Assembly: GCF_009857435.1 (NCBI RefSeq)
Contig: NZ_WWCK01000005.1
Location: forward strand, 186,001-250,000
From: Duganella rivi
GTDB taxonomy: Bacteria > Pseudomonadota > Gammaproteobacteria > Burkholderiales > Burkholderiaceae_D
Direction of reading: 5' to 3'
DNA length: 64,000 bases
This document shows, piece after piece, positions 26,320-36,163 of this stretch. The first letter of the stretch is position 1, and every line of letters starts with the position of its first letter. Under the pieces are notes generated by a model. That model saw nothing but the letters and a program-made list of their open reading frames with translations. It ran no database searches and was not told the DNA's origin. The position numbers were made by a program, and so were the translations under genes.

Positions 26320-27303
26320 TTAGTTAAGAGGTTTGCCCAAGCTTACCAAGAATCGTTCACATTCGGCAGCCAACGGCGCGTTGAGCGTCATCTTTTTACC
26401 GGATTCCGGGTGGGTAAAGGTAATTTGGTGCGCGTGCAGGAACATGCGCTTGAGGGCGCCGCGCGTGTCGGTGGCCTTTTGCAGCGCCTTGTTCAAGGCG
26501 AAATCGCCGTACTTGTCGTCACCTACGATGGGGAAGCCAGACGATGACAGGTGTACGCGGATCTGGTGGGTGCGGCCAGTCTTCAGCTCGGCTTCCAGCA
26601 AGGCAAAGCCCTCGAATTTCTTCAACAACGAGAAAATCGTGTGCGATGGCTGGCCGCCCTCTTCCGATACGGTCACGCGGCGCTCGCCGTCGGCCGTGGT
26701 GTATTTATGCAAAGCCAGCTTGATGTGCTGGCGCGCATTTTTCCAGTCGCCTGCCACCATGGTCAGGTAGCGCTTGTCGGTCTCGCCGTCGCGCATTTGC
26801 TCGTGCAGGCTGGTCAGGGCCGAACGTTTCTTTGCCAACAACAACAGGCCGGACGTTTCGCGGTCGAGGCGATGCACCAGTTCCAGAAACTTGGCGTCCG
26901 GGCGCGAGGCGCGCAACTGCTCGATCACGCCGAACGACACGCCGGAACCGCCGTGCACGGCCACGCCGGCCGGCTTGTCGATCACCAGCAGGTGGCTGTC
27001 TTCGAAAATAATCTTGAATTCGGCGGCCGGAACGTGATTATCCGGCTTTTCCGCCAGGCGGATCGGCGGAATCCGCACCACGTCGCCTTGTACCAGTCGG
27101 TACAGTTGGTCGATACGACCTTTGTTTACGCGCACTTCGCCCGAGCGCAGGATGCGATAGACGTGGCTTTTCGGCACGCCTTTGCAAACGCGCAACAGGT
27201 AGTTATCGATCCGTTGACCGGCTTCTTCTTCAGTGATGGTGACGAATTGGGCTTGCAGCGGGGCGGACGTTGAAGCGGGAACAACATCTTTTTGCATCTT
27301 CAT
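26320..27303 (-). CDS. rluC: 23S rRNA pseudouridine synthase RluC
   Basis: Modifies 23S rRNA (positions 955/2504/2580 in E. coli numbering). An N-terminal S4 domain (GQRIDNYLLRVCKGVPKSHVYRILRSGEVRVNKGR) is followed by the synthase domain with catalytic Asp in VHRLDRETSGLLLLAKKRSAL. It ends with the family motifs TGRTHQIRVHLSSSGFPIVGDDKYG and LHAHQITFTHP. The start is set at 27303 (MKMQKDVV); the frame is open further upstream but without family sequence. Length 327. It is divergent from rne, as in many proteobacteria. Confidence 0.92.
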   Translation of the reverse strand: MKMQKDVVPASTSAPLQAQFVTITEEEAGQRIDNYLLRVCKGVPKSHVYRILRSGEVRVNKGRIDQLYRLVQGDVVRIPPIRLAEKPDNHVPAAEFKIIFEDSHLLVIDKPAGVAVHGGSGVSFGVIEQLRASRPDAKFLELVHRLDRETSGLLLLAKKRSALTSLHEQMRDGETDKRYLTMVAGDWKNARQHIKLALHKYTTADGERRVTVSEEGGQPSHTIFSLLKKFEGFALLEAELKTGRTHQIRVHLSSSGFPIVGDDKYGDFALNKALQKATDTRGALKRMFLHAHQITFTHPESGKKMTLNAPLAAECERFLVSLGKPLN

Positions 27304-27975
27304 TTGCTCTGTCTTCCCAGAAATCTCTCTAAGTCCTTCATTTTGAATATATAATCGTTTCGCTGCGGTTCTCACTGCGGCAAGTGTAAGAATAAAAGCA
27401 CATTTTACACAGGGGCGTCTCCACTGGCCTCGCCAAATTGCAAATTCAGAGGAAAAAATGTATGCGCACCATCCCTGCCGGAATCAGGGTTGCACCGTAG
27501 TTGTAATCGGATGGCGACAGGGATGCTGAAGAAGAATGATTGGATAGTAAGGATAAAGTCCGGTCAGCCAGATCATAAGTTAGGCTGGCCGGTTGATGAG
27601 TAGTTGATAACGCTTGCCGTTTTCGTCAGACCCCATGCTCACTGCAAGCTCGACGGAAGGCTGATATCAGCCTGGTTACCGAAGTTGCAACACTTGTAGT
27701 TTGTAAGCCTGGTCGAGATCTGGCCATTAAGACGCTGCTCTCCGTCTGTTCTTTTCTGCCGTCCGTTGGGGCCGCATGGAGAACTACAGATGAAGCGAGC
27801 ACTCGGCATGTCGATCAACCTCATGCGCCCAGTTGCGGCCGCTCCGTGCGGCTGCACAGGATGGGCATACCCACCGCAATCACTCCGATTCTCGCGCATA
27901 TCCCTGTAGCTTGCTGTACCGGACCTAGAAAAACCGGGCAGCACACATGGCCCAAGGGTCGCGGAGTTTATAAAA
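27304..27975 (+). promoter_or_regulatory. Long structured upstream/leader region of rne
   Basis: This 672-bp gap between divergent rluC and rne holds no convincing gene. Visible elements: a TATAAT at 27350-27355, a long-range CATCCCTG/CAGGGATG pairing (27470-27477 with 27518-27525), a strong stem-loop at 27560-27592, and a 14-bp palindrome GGCTGATATCAGCC at 27659-27672. In E. coli a long rne 5' untranslated region mediates RNase E autoregulation. A similar role here is an inference from position and structure. Confidence 0.5.
27560..27592 (+). other. Stem-loop in the rne leader
   Basis: CCGGTCAGCC pairs with GGCTGGCCGG through 10 base pairs, one of them a G-U wobble in RNA, around a 13-base loop. 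There is no T-run, so it is not a simple terminator. Confidence 0.6.
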
Positions 27976-30900
27976 ATGAAACGCATGTTGTTTAATGCTA
28001 CGCAGCAAGAAGAACTGCGCGTAGCGATCGTCGATGGTCAGAAACTGATCGATATCGACATCGAAACCGCCGGACGCGAACAGCGCAAGTCCAACATCTA
28101 CAAAGGCGTGATCACCCGCATCGAACCATCGCTCGAAGCTTGCTTCGTCAGCTATGGCGAAGATCGCCACGGTTTCCTGCCATTCAAGGAAGTAGCACGC
28201 ACTTACTTCAAAGAAGGCGTCGATGTCCGCAATGCTTCCGTCAAAGAAGCGCTGCGCGAAGGCCAGGAAATCATGGTGCAGGTGGAGAAGGAAGAGCGCG
28301 GCAACAAAGGCGCCGCCCTGACCTCCTTCGTGTCGCTGGCCGGCCGTTACCTGGTGCTGATGCCGAACAACCCGCGCGGTGGTGGTGTTTCGCGCCGGGT
28401 TGAAGGTGAAGAGCGCCAGGAACTGCGCGAAACCATGGACAAGCTGGACCTGCCGCCAGGCATGTCGGTCATCGCCCGCACCGCCGGCATCGGCCGCAGC
28501 GTGGAAGAACTGCAGTGGGACTTGAACTACCTGATGCAACTGTGGCGCGCGATCGAAGGCGCCGGCAAGTCGGCTTCCGGCGCGTTCCTGATCTACCAGG
28601 AGTCGTCGCTGGTGATCCGCGCGATTCGCGACTACTTCCAGCCGGATATCGGCGAGATCCTGATCGATACCGACGAGATCTACGAGCAAGCCCACCAGTT
28701 CATGAGCCACGTGATGCCCGACATGGTGCACCGTGTAAAACGCTACAGCGACGACGTACCGCTGTTCTCGCGTTTCCAGATTGAACACCAAATTGAAACC
28801 GCGTACTCGCGTACCGTGCCGCTGCCATCGGGCGGCGCCATCGTGATCGACCACACCGAGGCACTGGTATCGGTCGACGTCAACTCGGCCCGCGCCACCC
28901 GCGGTTCCGACATCGAAACCACCGCTTTCCACACCAACTGCGAAGCCGCCGAAGAGGTAGCCCGCCAGCTGCGCCTGCGCGACTTGGGCGGCCTGATCGT
29001 GATCGACTTCATCGATATGGAAGTGGCCAAGAACCAGCGCGAAGTGGAACAGCGCCTGAAAGACGCCCTGCACCACGACCGCGCCCGCGTTCAGATGGGC
29101 AAGATTTCGCGCTTCGGCCTGATGGAACTGTCGCGCCAGCGCCTGCGTCCGTCGCTGTCGGAAGGTTCGCACGTGACCTGCCCACGCTGCTCGGGCACCG
29201 GCCACATCCGCGACACCGAATCGTCGGCGCTGCAAGTCCTGCGCATCATCCAGGAAGAGGCGATGAAGGAAAACTCGGCCACCATCCACGTGCAAGTGCC
29301 GGTGGACGTGGCAGCCTTCCTGCTGAACGAAAAGCGCGGCGAAGTCCTGAAGATCGAGACCCGCCATCGCATCACCATCATCCTGGTGCCGAACAAGCAC
29401 CTGGAAACTCCGCACTACAAGCTGGAACGCATCAAGCACGACGATCCGCGCCTGGAAGACAGCAGCGCCAGCTACACCCTGGCCGAGCAAGCCGAAACCG
29501 ACCTGGCCTACAGCAAGCGCCAGAAGGAAGAAGCCAAGCCGCGCCAGGAAGCCATGGTCAAGACCATCACCCCTGAGCAGCCTGCACCGCTGGTTGACCG
29601 CAAGCCGACCGAGACCGTCATCAAGCCGGCCCCGGCCCCAGCACCGGCGCCAGCCGAGCAAGGTTTCTTTGCCAAGCTGATCGGCTTCTTCACCGGCAAG
29701 CCGGCCGCACCGGCCCTGCCGCAGCAGCCGACCATCGTGGTCAAAACGCCTGCCAACGGCGAGCGCGGCGACCGCAACGCGCGTGGCCCACGCGGCCGCA
29801 ACCGCAACGGCAAAGGTGGCCGTGGCGAGCGCGAAGAGAAAGAACCGGGCGCAGCCCGTGGCGAGAAGGAAGAAGGCAAGGCAGCGGACGCCAATGGCCG
29901 TCCACCACGCCAGCCGCGTCCTCCACGCGAACCACGCGAGCCGCGTGAGCAGGCAGCAGAAGGCCAGGCACGCGAACGTGCAGAGCGTCCAGAGCGCGCC
30001 GAGCGCCCGGAACGTGCTGAGCGCGCAGAACGTGGCGAGCGTCCAGCACGCCAGCCACGCGAACCGCGGGGCGACAAAGCGCCAGTGGAAGCCAAAGCTG
30101 AAGAGCTGGCAATGAACGCCGTTGCACCAAACGCCGGTCCTGCGACCGACGCCGCTGCAAGCATCCTGAAATCGGCGCCTAACGCCGGCCCAGAGGGCGA
30201 TGACAACGAAGTGGCAGGTGAAGGCGATGAGCCACGCCGTCGTCGCCGTCGTGGTGGCCGTAACCGCAATCGCCGTGAACGCGAAGGCGTAGAAGGCCAA
30301 GAGTCGGCAGCAGGCGCCGATGGCGAACAAGCTGAACTGAGCTTCGCGCCAGTGGCCGAAGTCGCGGAAGCTGCTGAAGCCGCCGCTGCTGATGCACCGG
30401 CTGCAGCCGCTCCAGTTGCACCAGCGCCAGCCGCCGTGGAAGCCGTTGAAGCGCCAGCCGCTGCACCGGTCGCCGCTGCGCCAGCGCCAGTGGTAGAAGC
30501 TCCTGCTGCGCCAGTGGCTGCCGCACCGGTGGAAGTTGCACCGGTGGAAGTTACACCTGTGGCCGCCACTCCGGTGGAAGCCGCGCCTGCCGTAGCTGCT
30601 CCTGTCGAAGCTGCACCAGTAGCAGCCGCTCCGGTGGAAGCCGCACCGGTCGTTGCTGAGCTTGTCCCTGCTGCTCCTGCATCAGTTGCAGCCCCGGTCG
30701 AAGCCGCTGTTGTGGAAACCGCTCCAGTTGCCGTTGCTGCGCCAGTCGCCGCACCGGCAGTAGAAGCCGCACCAGCCGTGGTGGAAGCACCTGCTGCTGT
30801 CGCCGTCGAAGCACCGGCCCCAGTGCCCGTGGCCGCCGAGCCAGCACCTGCTCCTGCTGCACCAGCAGTTGCAGCGCCAGCACCAGTAGCAGCCGCACCG

Positions 30901-31098
30901 GCCCCATCGGCCCCGATCGACCTGCAAGCCGTGCTGAGCACCGCCGGCCTGACACTGGCCGCCACCGACCCAGCCAAACTGCGCGCCGCGCAGGAAGCCG
31001 CTGCCCAAGTGGTGCAGCCAGTGCGCGTGCCACGCGAGCGCAAGCCGCTGCCGCCGCAAGTTGACGAGCCGCTGATCCAGGTCGACACCCGCCGTTAA
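27976..31098 (+). CDS. rne: Ribonuclease E
   Basis: Essential endoribonuclease for mRNA decay and rRNA/tRNA processing; scaffold of the degradosome. The catalytic half (residues ~1-520) has the S1 domain ([23 protein letters not shown] then DRHGFLPF), the DNase I-like region with metal-binding Asp residues ([22 protein letters not shown]) and the zinc link [12 protein letters not shown]. The C-terminal half is low complexity: an Arg/Glu-rich RNA-binding stretch (~590-700) and then about 220 residues of Ala/Pro/Val repeats. The tail ends in a short less repetitive segment. Start ATG 27976 has GGAG 9 bases upstream. Confidence 0.97.
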   Translation: MKRMLFNATQQEELRVAIVDGQKLIDIDIETAGREQRKSNIYKGVITRIEPSLEACFVSYGEDRHGFLPFKEVARTYFKEGVDVRNASVKEALREGQEIMVQVEKEERGNKGAALTSFVSLAGRYLVLMPNNPRGGGVSRRVEGEERQELRETMDKLDLPPGMSVIARTAGIGRSVEELQWDLNYLMQLWRAIEGAGKSASGAFLIYQESSLVIRAIRDYFQPDIGEILIDTDEIYEQAHQFMSHVMPDMVHRVKRYSDDVPLFSRFQIEHQIETAYSRTVPLPSGGAIVIDHTEALVSVDVNSARATRGSDIETTAFHTNCEAAEEVARQLRLRDLGGLIVIDFIDMEVAKNQREVEQRLKDALHHDRARVQMGKISRFGLMELSRQRLRPSLSEGSHVTCPRCSGTGHIRDTESSALQVLRIIQEEAMKENSATIHVQVPVDVAAFLLNEKRGEVLKIETRHRITIILVPNKHLETPHYKLERIKHDDPRLEDSSASYTLAEQAETDLAYSKRQKEEAKPRQEAMVKTITPEQPAPLVDRKPTETVIKPAPAPAPAPAEQGFFAKLIGFFTGKPAAPALPQQPTIVVKTPANGERGDRNARGPRGRNRNGKGGRGEREEKEPGAARGEKEEGKAADANGRPPRQPRPPREPREPREQAAEGQARERAERPERAERPERAERAERGERPARQPREPRGDKAPVEAKAEELAMNAVAPNAGPATDAAASILKSAPNAGPEGDDNEVAGEGDEPRRRRRRGGRNRNRREREGVEGQESAAGADGEQAELSFAPVAEVAEAAEAAAADAPAAAAPVAPAPAAVEAVEAPAAAPVAAAPAPVVEAPAAPVAAAPVEVAPVEVTPVAATPVEAAPAVAAPVEAAPVAAAPVEAAPVVAELVPAAPASVAAPVEAAVVETAPVAVAAPVAAPAVEAAPAVVEAPAAVAVEAPAPVPVAAEPAPAPAAPAVAAPAPVAAAPAPSAPIDLQAVLSTAGLTLAATDPAKLRAAQEAAAQVVQPVRVPRERKPLPPQVDEPLIQVDTRR

Positions 31099-31116
31099 GC
31101 CGCACCGGCTGACAGC

Positions 31117-31148
31117 AAAAAAGGGAAGCCTCGTGCTTCCCTTTTTTT
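31117..31148 (+). terminator. Rho-independent terminator of rne
   Basis: AAAAAAGGGAAGC and GCTTCCCTTTTTT form a 13-bp stem with a 5-base loop and a T-run, 18 bases after the rne stop. Confidence 0.93.
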
Positions 31149-31202
31149 ATCATGCTATCGTAGCTGTCTGAGTCATTAGCAATCGCTTTCATAAACAGCA
31201 AT

Positions 31203-32318
31203 ATGGCAGAAAAAATTATTATGATGACCGAGCAGCGCGGTGCCGCGCCGGCCATCCCCGCAACACTGGAAACGCCAACCGGCTTGCTGAGCGACCGCAT
31301 GGCGCGGCCGCTGCACGACCTGCGCATCTCCGTCACCGACCGCTGCAACTTCCGCTGCGTGTACTGCATGCCGAAAGCGGTGTTCAACAACGACTACCCT
31401 TACCTGCCGCATACCTCGCTGCTGTCGTTTGAAGAAATCACCCGCATCGCCAAGCTATTCATCGCCCACGGCGTGGAAAAACTCCGCCTGACCGGCGGCG
31501 AACCGCTGCTGCGCAAAAATATCGAAAAGCTGGTCGGCATGCTGGCCGAATTGAAAACGGTGAGCGGCAAGCCACTGGATTTGACGCTGACCACCAACGC
31601 CTCGCTGCTGGCCCGCAAAGCGCAGTCGCTGAAAGACGCCGGCCTGCAGCGTGTGACCGTCTCGCTGGACGCCTTGGATAACGCCACCTTCCAGCGCATG
31701 AACGACGTCGACTTCGCGGTCGAAGACGTGCTGAAAGGGATAGACGTCGCCCACCGAGTTGGCCTTGGGCCGATCAAGATCAACATGGTGGTCAAGGGCG
31801 GCATGAACGATCACGAGATCCTGCCGATGGCGCGCCACTTCCGCGGCTCGCCCTACATCCTGCGCTTCATCGAATACATGGACGTGGGCGCATCCAACGG
31901 CTGGAAGATGAACGAGGTAGTGCCATCGTCCGAAGTCGTGCGCCGCATCAGCGCCGAAATGCCGCTGGAGCCCGTGGCCGCCAACTACACCGGCGAAACC
32001 GCATCGCGCTGGCGCTACGCCGACGGCAGTGGTGAAATCGGCTTGATCTCAAGTGTATCCCAGGCATTCTGCTCGGACTGTACGCGCGCGCGCCTGTCGA
32101 CTGAGGGTAAACTGTACACCTGCCTGTTCGCCACCAGCGGCCACGATCTGCGCGCCCTGCTGCGCGAAGGCCGCAGCGACGCCGAAATCAGCACCGCGCT
32201 GGCGCACCTGTGGCGTGCGCGCGAGGACCGTTATTCGGAGCTGCGCACCAGTCAGACCGAGGTACTCAAGCGAGAGCGCAGTGCCAACAAAGTAGAAATG
32301 TCTTACATCGGGGGTTAG
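31203..32318 (+). CDS. moaA: GTP 3',8-cyclase MoaA
   Basis: Radical-SAM enzyme for the first step of molybdenum cofactor synthesis, turning GTP into the cyclic pyranopterin precursor together with MoaC. The N-terminal cluster motif CNFRCVYC is at residues ~44-51. The second cluster is bound by [20 protein letters not shown] near the C-terminus. The protein ends in the conserved Gly-Gly that reaches the active site. Length 371. Start codon choice is uncertain: no clear ribosome site precedes ATG 31203, and an ATG at 31224 is also possible. It is followed 2 bases later by the MobA-MoeA fusion gene. Confidence 0.95.
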   Translation: MAEKIIMMTEQRGAAPAIPATLETPTGLLSDRMARPLHDLRISVTDRCNFRCVYCMPKAVFNNDYPYLPHTSLLSFEEITRIAKLFIAHGVEKLRLTGGEPLLRKNIEKLVGMLAELKTVSGKPLDLTLTTNASLLARKAQSLKDAGLQRVTVSLDALDNATFQRMNDVDFAVEDVLKGIDVAHRVGLGPIKINMVVKGGMNDHEILPMARHFRGSPYILRFIEYMDVGASNGWKMNEVVPSSEVVRRISAEMPLEPVAANYTGETASRWRYADGSGEIGLISSVSQAFCSDCTRARLSTEGKLYTCLFATSGHDLRALLREGRSDAEISTALAHLWRAREDRYSELRTSQTEVLKRERSANKVEMSYIGG

Positions 32319-32320
32319 TT

Positions 32321-34222
32321 TTGTCTTTGAAGAGCAAGATCACCGGGTTGATACTGGCGGGTGGACGCGGCACGCGCATGGGTCGCGTGGATAAGGGCTT
32401 GCAGCCGTTTCGCGGATCGACGCTGGCAGCGCACGTGCTGGCGCGCTTGTCGCCGCAGGTAGCCACGGTCGCGATCAACGCCAATCGCAATCTGCCGCAG
32501 TACCAGGCGCTGGCCGGCGAGTCGCCGGTGCTGCCGGATTTCCTTGATGGTTATGCCGGGCCGCTGGCCGGGCTGCAAATCGGCTTGCAGTTTTGCCCGA
32601 CCGAGCTGCTGTTGACGGCGCCGTGCGATTCGCCGTTCTTCCCGGAGGATTTGGCCGCGCGTTTGTACGCGGCCATGCAAGAACAAGGCGCCGACATGGC
32701 GATAGCGGTGACGATGGAGCGCGATCCGGAGCAGCCGGACGCCGCGCCATTCCGCCAGCCGCATCCAGTCTTCGCACTGCTCAAGGCCAGCGTGCTGCCG
32801 CAACTGGACGCTTACCTCGACACCGGCGCGCGCCGCATGGAAGGCTTCTTCAACACGCTGAAAGTGGCCGAAGTGCTGTTCGAAGACAGCGCCGCCTTCA
32901 GCAATATCAACACGCTGGAAGAACTCCAACACCACGAACGCAGCACGCCAGCGCCAGCCGCACCGAGCGCCGCGCCACGCGATAGCGATCCGCCCGCACT
33001 GCCGGTCGCCGAGGCCCAGCGCTTGATCTGCCAGCGCATCACGCCAGTCGACGCCACTGAAACGCTGCCCCTGCTGGCCGCTCTGGATCGCGTGCTCGCC
33101 ACCGACATCATCTCGCCGATCAACGTCCCCGCCCATGACAACTCGGCGATGGACGGCTACGCCCTGCGTGGCGCCGACCTGCCAGCCGACGGCACGGCCA
33201 CGTTTAAGGTCATCGGCGTCGCCTACGCCGGCCATCCGTTCACGCAAGCGCCGCAAGCCAACGAATGCGTGCGCATCATGACCGGCGCCAGCATCCCAGA
33301 GGATTGCGACACCGTGCTGCCGCAAGAACTGGCCGCCGCCATCGAAGGCGACCAAGTCACCATCGCCGCCAACGCCGTCCGCGCCGGCGCCAACCTGCGC
33401 CGCGCCGGTGAAGACTTGAAAGCCGGCGGCGTCGCCATCGCCGCCGGCAAACAAATCCGTCCTGCCGACATGGGCTTGATCGCATCGCTGGGCATCGGCC
33501 AAGTCACCGTCAAGCGCAAACTCAAAGTCGCCTTCTTCTCCACCGGCGACGAACTGCGCTCACTGGGCGACAAGCTCGAACCAGGCTGCGTCTACGACAG
33601 CAACCGCTACACCTTGTTCGGCATGCTGACCCGCCTGGGCTGCGAGGTAATCGATATGGGCGTAGTAAAGGACGACCCGCAAGCGCTGGAAGCCGCCCTG
33701 CGCGAAGGCGCCAACAAAGCCGACGCCATCATCACCTCCGGCGGCGTCTCCGAAGGCGCGGCCGACTACACGCGCGACATCATGGCCTTGATCGGCGACG
33801 TCGCCTTCTGGAAGCTGGCCATGCGCCCAGGCCGCCCGCTGGCCTTCGGCAAAGTCCAAACGGAGCAAGACAGCGCTTGGCTATTCGGCCTGCCCGGCAA
33901 CCCGGTGGCCGTGATGATCTCGTTCTATATGTTCGCCCGCCCCGCCCTGCTGCGCATGATGGGCAGCGAGACAAAACTGCAAACCGTTCAAGCCCGCGCT
34001 ACGGAAGCCATCCGCAAGCGCCCCGGCCGCACCGAGTACCAGCGCGGCATCCTGAGCACTGGCGCCGACGGCACAGCGCAAGTGCGCCTGACCGGTGCAC
34101 AAGGCTCAGGCATCCTCAGCTCCATGAGCGAGGCAAACTGCATCGTGGTGCTGCACCACGATCAGGCCAACGTCGCCGCCGGCCAGCTGGTTGAAGTTAT
34201 GCTGTTCGACGGGCTTGTGTAG
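32321..34222 (+). CDS. MobA-MoeA fusion: Moco guanylyltransferase and molybdopterin molybdenumtransferase
   Basis: One uninterrupted frame encodes two cofactor enzymes that are separate in E. coli. Residues ~7-205 are MobA, with the GTP-binding motif LILAGGRGTRMGRVDKGLQPF and TAPCDSPFFPEDLA. Residues ~206-225 are a Pro/Ala linker. Residues ~226-633 are MoeA, with NVPAHDNSAMDGYALRG, STGDELRSLGD, ITSGGVSEGAADYTRDI and GLPGNPVAVMISFYMFARP. The TTG start at 32321 is chosen because GGGG lies about 7 bases upstream and it directly follows the moaA stop. MoeA inserts molybdate and MobA then adds GMP, so the fusion joins consecutive steps. The stop overlaps the convergent MFS gene by 26 bases. Confidence 0.92.
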   Translation: MSLKSKITGLILAGGRGTRMGRVDKGLQPFRGSTLAAHVLARLSPQVATVAINANRNLPQYQALAGESPVLPDFLDGYAGPLAGLQIGLQFCPTELLLTAPCDSPFFPEDLAARLYAAMQEQGADMAIAVTMERDPEQPDAAPFRQPHPVFALLKASVLPQLDAYLDTGARRMEGFFNTLKVAEVLFEDSAAFSNINTLEELQHHERSTPAPAAPSAAPRDSDPPALPVAEAQRLICQRITPVDATETLPLLAALDRVLATDIISPINVPAHDNSAMDGYALRGADLPADGTATFKVIGVAYAGHPFTQAPQANECVRIMTGASIPEDCDTVLPQELAAAIEGDQVTIAANAVRAGANLRRAGEDLKAGGVAIAAGKQIRPADMGLIASLGIGQVTVKRKLKVAFFSTGDELRSLGDKLEPGCVYDSNRYTLFGMLTRLGCEVIDMGVVKDDPQALEAALREGANKADAIITSGGVSEGAADYTRDIMALIGDVAFWKLAMRPGRPLAFGKVQTEQDSAWLFGLPGNPVAVMISFYMFARPALLRMMGSETKLQTVQARATEAIRKRPGRTEYQRGILSTGADGTAQVRLTGAQGSGILSSMSEANCIVVLHHDQANVAAGQLVEVMLFDGLV

Positions 34223-35324
34223 CCACCAGCAGCATGCCGACCGCCAGTGCGGCAAAGGCCCACTGCAAGCCAACGGCATGCGCGACAAAGCCAATCAAGC
34301 CCGGGCCGGCCAAAATACCAGCATAGCCGATGGTTGAAATGGCGCTCACCGCCAGGCTGGCCGGCATATCGTTCTGGTTACCGGCCGCCGTGAACAGCAC
34401 TGGCACAATGTTCGAGGCGCCGCAACCGATCAGCACAAAGCCCACCAGCGCCAGCCAAGCCGACGGCGCCAGCACCACGATGAAGAAGCCCGCAGCAGCA
34501 GCCAGGCCGCCCAGCAGCAACACGCGTCGGCCGCCCCAGCGCTGCACGATCTTATCGCCATTCAAACGTCCGACCGTCATCGCCACTGCGAACGCTGCGT
34601 AGCCAAGACCGCCCTGCGCGCCGCTCATGCCACTATTGGTCAGCATCACCGCGCTCCAATCCAGAACGGCGCCTTCGGCCAGGAACACGAACATGCACAG
34701 CACGCCGATTACCACCACCGCGCCGCGCGGCACCACCAGCAAAGGCGCATCGCGTTCCGCCGCCGGTGCTTCGCGCAGCAAATTAGGGCCGGCAGCCAGC
34801 AGCACCAAGGCCACCGCAATCGTCATCGCCACCGAAGCGCGGACAATGTCCATGCCCAGCCACAGCATCAAACTCATGACGCCTGCGCCAACGATGCCGC
34901 CCACGCTGAACATGCCGTGGAAGCCCGACATCAGCGCACCGCCATAATCCTTCTCAACGATCACCGCCTGCACATTCATCGATACATCGAGCGTGCCCAA
35001 AGTTGCGCCGAACAGGAACAAGGTCAATCCCAGCAAAGGCGCGCTAGGCGCTATCGCCAGAAACGGAAACACCGCGCAGCAGCCGAGGCCCGACAACAGA
35101 ATCACCGGGCGGCAGCCATAACGCGCCGCCAGCAAGCCAGTCACCGGCATCGCCAGCAGCGAGCCTACGCCGAGGCACAGCAGCAGCAAACCCAGTTGCG
35201 CAGCTTCGACGCCGGTGCGCGACTGCGCATACGGCACCAGCGGCGCCCACGAAGACATGGCCATACCGGCCGCCAGAAAAGCGAGGCGCGTGGAGACGCG
35301 TTGTTTCAATCCGTAGTTATTCAT
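34197..35324 (-). CDS. MFS transporter (YbjJ-like)
   Basis: Inner-membrane carrier with about 12 hydrophobic segments over 375 residues. The N-terminus TRLAFLAAGMAMSSWAPLVPYAQ and the first cytoplasmic loop GLLAARYGCRPVILLSG fit the major facilitator superfamily, closest in style to YbjJ/fucose-permease-like members. The start at 35324 (MNNYGLKQ) is chosen because the DeoR gene stops 5 bases upstream, and the extra upstream codons would overlap it. Co-transcription with the DeoR regulator suggests a sugar or sugar-derivative substrate; the substrate is not known. Confidence 0.85.
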   Translation of the reverse strand: MNNYGLKQRVSTRLAFLAAGMAMSSWAPLVPYAQSRTGVEAAQLGLLLLCLGVGSLLAMPVTGLLAARYGCRPVILLSGLGCCAVFPFLAIAPSAPLLGLTLFLFGATLGTLDVSMNVQAVIVEKDYGGALMSGFHGMFSVGGIVGAGVMSLMLWLGMDIVRASVAMTIAVALVLLAAGPNLLREAPAAERDAPLLVVPRGAVVVIGVLCMFVFLAEGAVLDWSAVMLTNSGMSGAQGGLGYAAFAVAMTVGRLNGDKIVQRWGGRRVLLLGGLAAAAGFFIVVLAPSAWLALVGFVLIGCGASNIVPVLFTAAGNQNDMPASLAVSAISTIGYAGILAGPGLIGFVAHAVGLQWAFAALAVGMLLVATQARRTA

Positions 35325-35328
35325 GGGT

Positions 35329-36108
35329 TCAAGCCTCAGCGCGCAGCAAGCGGGTACCGGCAAGGGCATATGCCTCCGCCACATCCTCATTGGTGTCTGC
35401 CTCGACGATCAAGTGGGTTAATTGGGGAATCGCCAGCACGCGATACGATGCGACCGCACCGATCTTGCTGGCGGTAGCGACAACTGCGGTGGCTTTGCTT
35501 TGTGCCGACAGCCGGCGTTTGAATTCGGCTTCTTCAAAGTCGATGGCGGTGACGCCGGCGTGCAAGTCCACGCCGCACGCGCCGATGAAATACAGGTCGG
35601 GATGCATCAGCTCCAGCTCGCGCAGCGCAGTCGCACCGACACTGCCGCCCAGGCTTTGCTTGATGCGGCCACCGATCATGACCAGATCGATATGCGGTTT
35701 ATCCAGCAGCCGCGCGGCAATGGATGGCGCGTTGGTCAGCACCGTCAGCGGCACCTGCGGCAGCGCCTCGGCAATTGCAAGGTTGCTGGAACCGGCATCA
35801 AGGAAGATGGTGCCACCAGCCGGCACCAAGGTCGCAGCCGCCGCAGCGAGACGTGACTTGTCGGACTGGTGACGCTCCATGCGCTGCACCAGCGTGCCGC
35901 TTTCCGGCGCGGCCGGCATGCGCACCGCGCCGCCGTAGACCTTCTGGCACAAGCCGGCAGCAGCCATATCGCGCAGGTCGCGGCGGATGGTGTCTTCGGT
36001 GACGTTCAGTTCACGCGCCAGCAGCGCGGCCAGCACGCGGCCTTCTTGATTTAGTTGCTTAAGGATTAATGCGTGCCGCTCGGGCAGCAGGAGGTTGTCG
36101 CGTTTCAT
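35329..36108 (-). CDS. DeoR-family transcriptional regulator
   Basis: Repressor of 259 residues. The N-terminal helix-turn-helix reads RHALILKQLNQEGRVLAALLARELNVTEDTIRRDLRDMAAAGL, followed by the DeoR hinge YGGAV. The C-terminal sugar-phosphate-sensing domain includes IFLDAGSSNLAIAEALP and TNAPSIAARLL. The start at 36108 (MKRDNLLLPERH) begins the helix-turn-helix region. It is encoded directly upstream of the MFS transporter, its probable target. Confidence 0.9.
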   Translation of the reverse strand: MKRDNLLLPERHALILKQLNQEGRVLAALLARELNVTEDTIRRDLRDMAAAGLCQKVYGGAVRMPAAPESGTLVQRMERHQSDKSRLAAAAATLVPAGGTIFLDAGSSNLAIAEALPQVPLTVLTNAPSIAARLLDKPHIDLVMIGGRIKQSLGGSVGATALRELELMHPDLYFIGACGVDLHAGVTAIDFEEAEFKRRLSAQSKATAVVATASKIGAVASYRVLAIPQLTHLIVEADTNEDVAEAYALAGTRLLRAEA

Positions 36109-36163
36109 GGGCGTGATTGTACACAAGTACGCAAAATTGCGCACAAATACGCCCAAACACGGA

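Noticed and set aside
27639..27986. 115-codon minus-strand frame in the rne leader
   Set aside because: It runs into the rne start, lacks a ribosome site and overlaps leader stem structures.
27925..30330. 801-codon open frame on the minus strand opposite rne
   Set aside because: It is the mirror of the GC-rich, repeat-rich rne gene; the residues are unlike any family and no ribosome site was seen.
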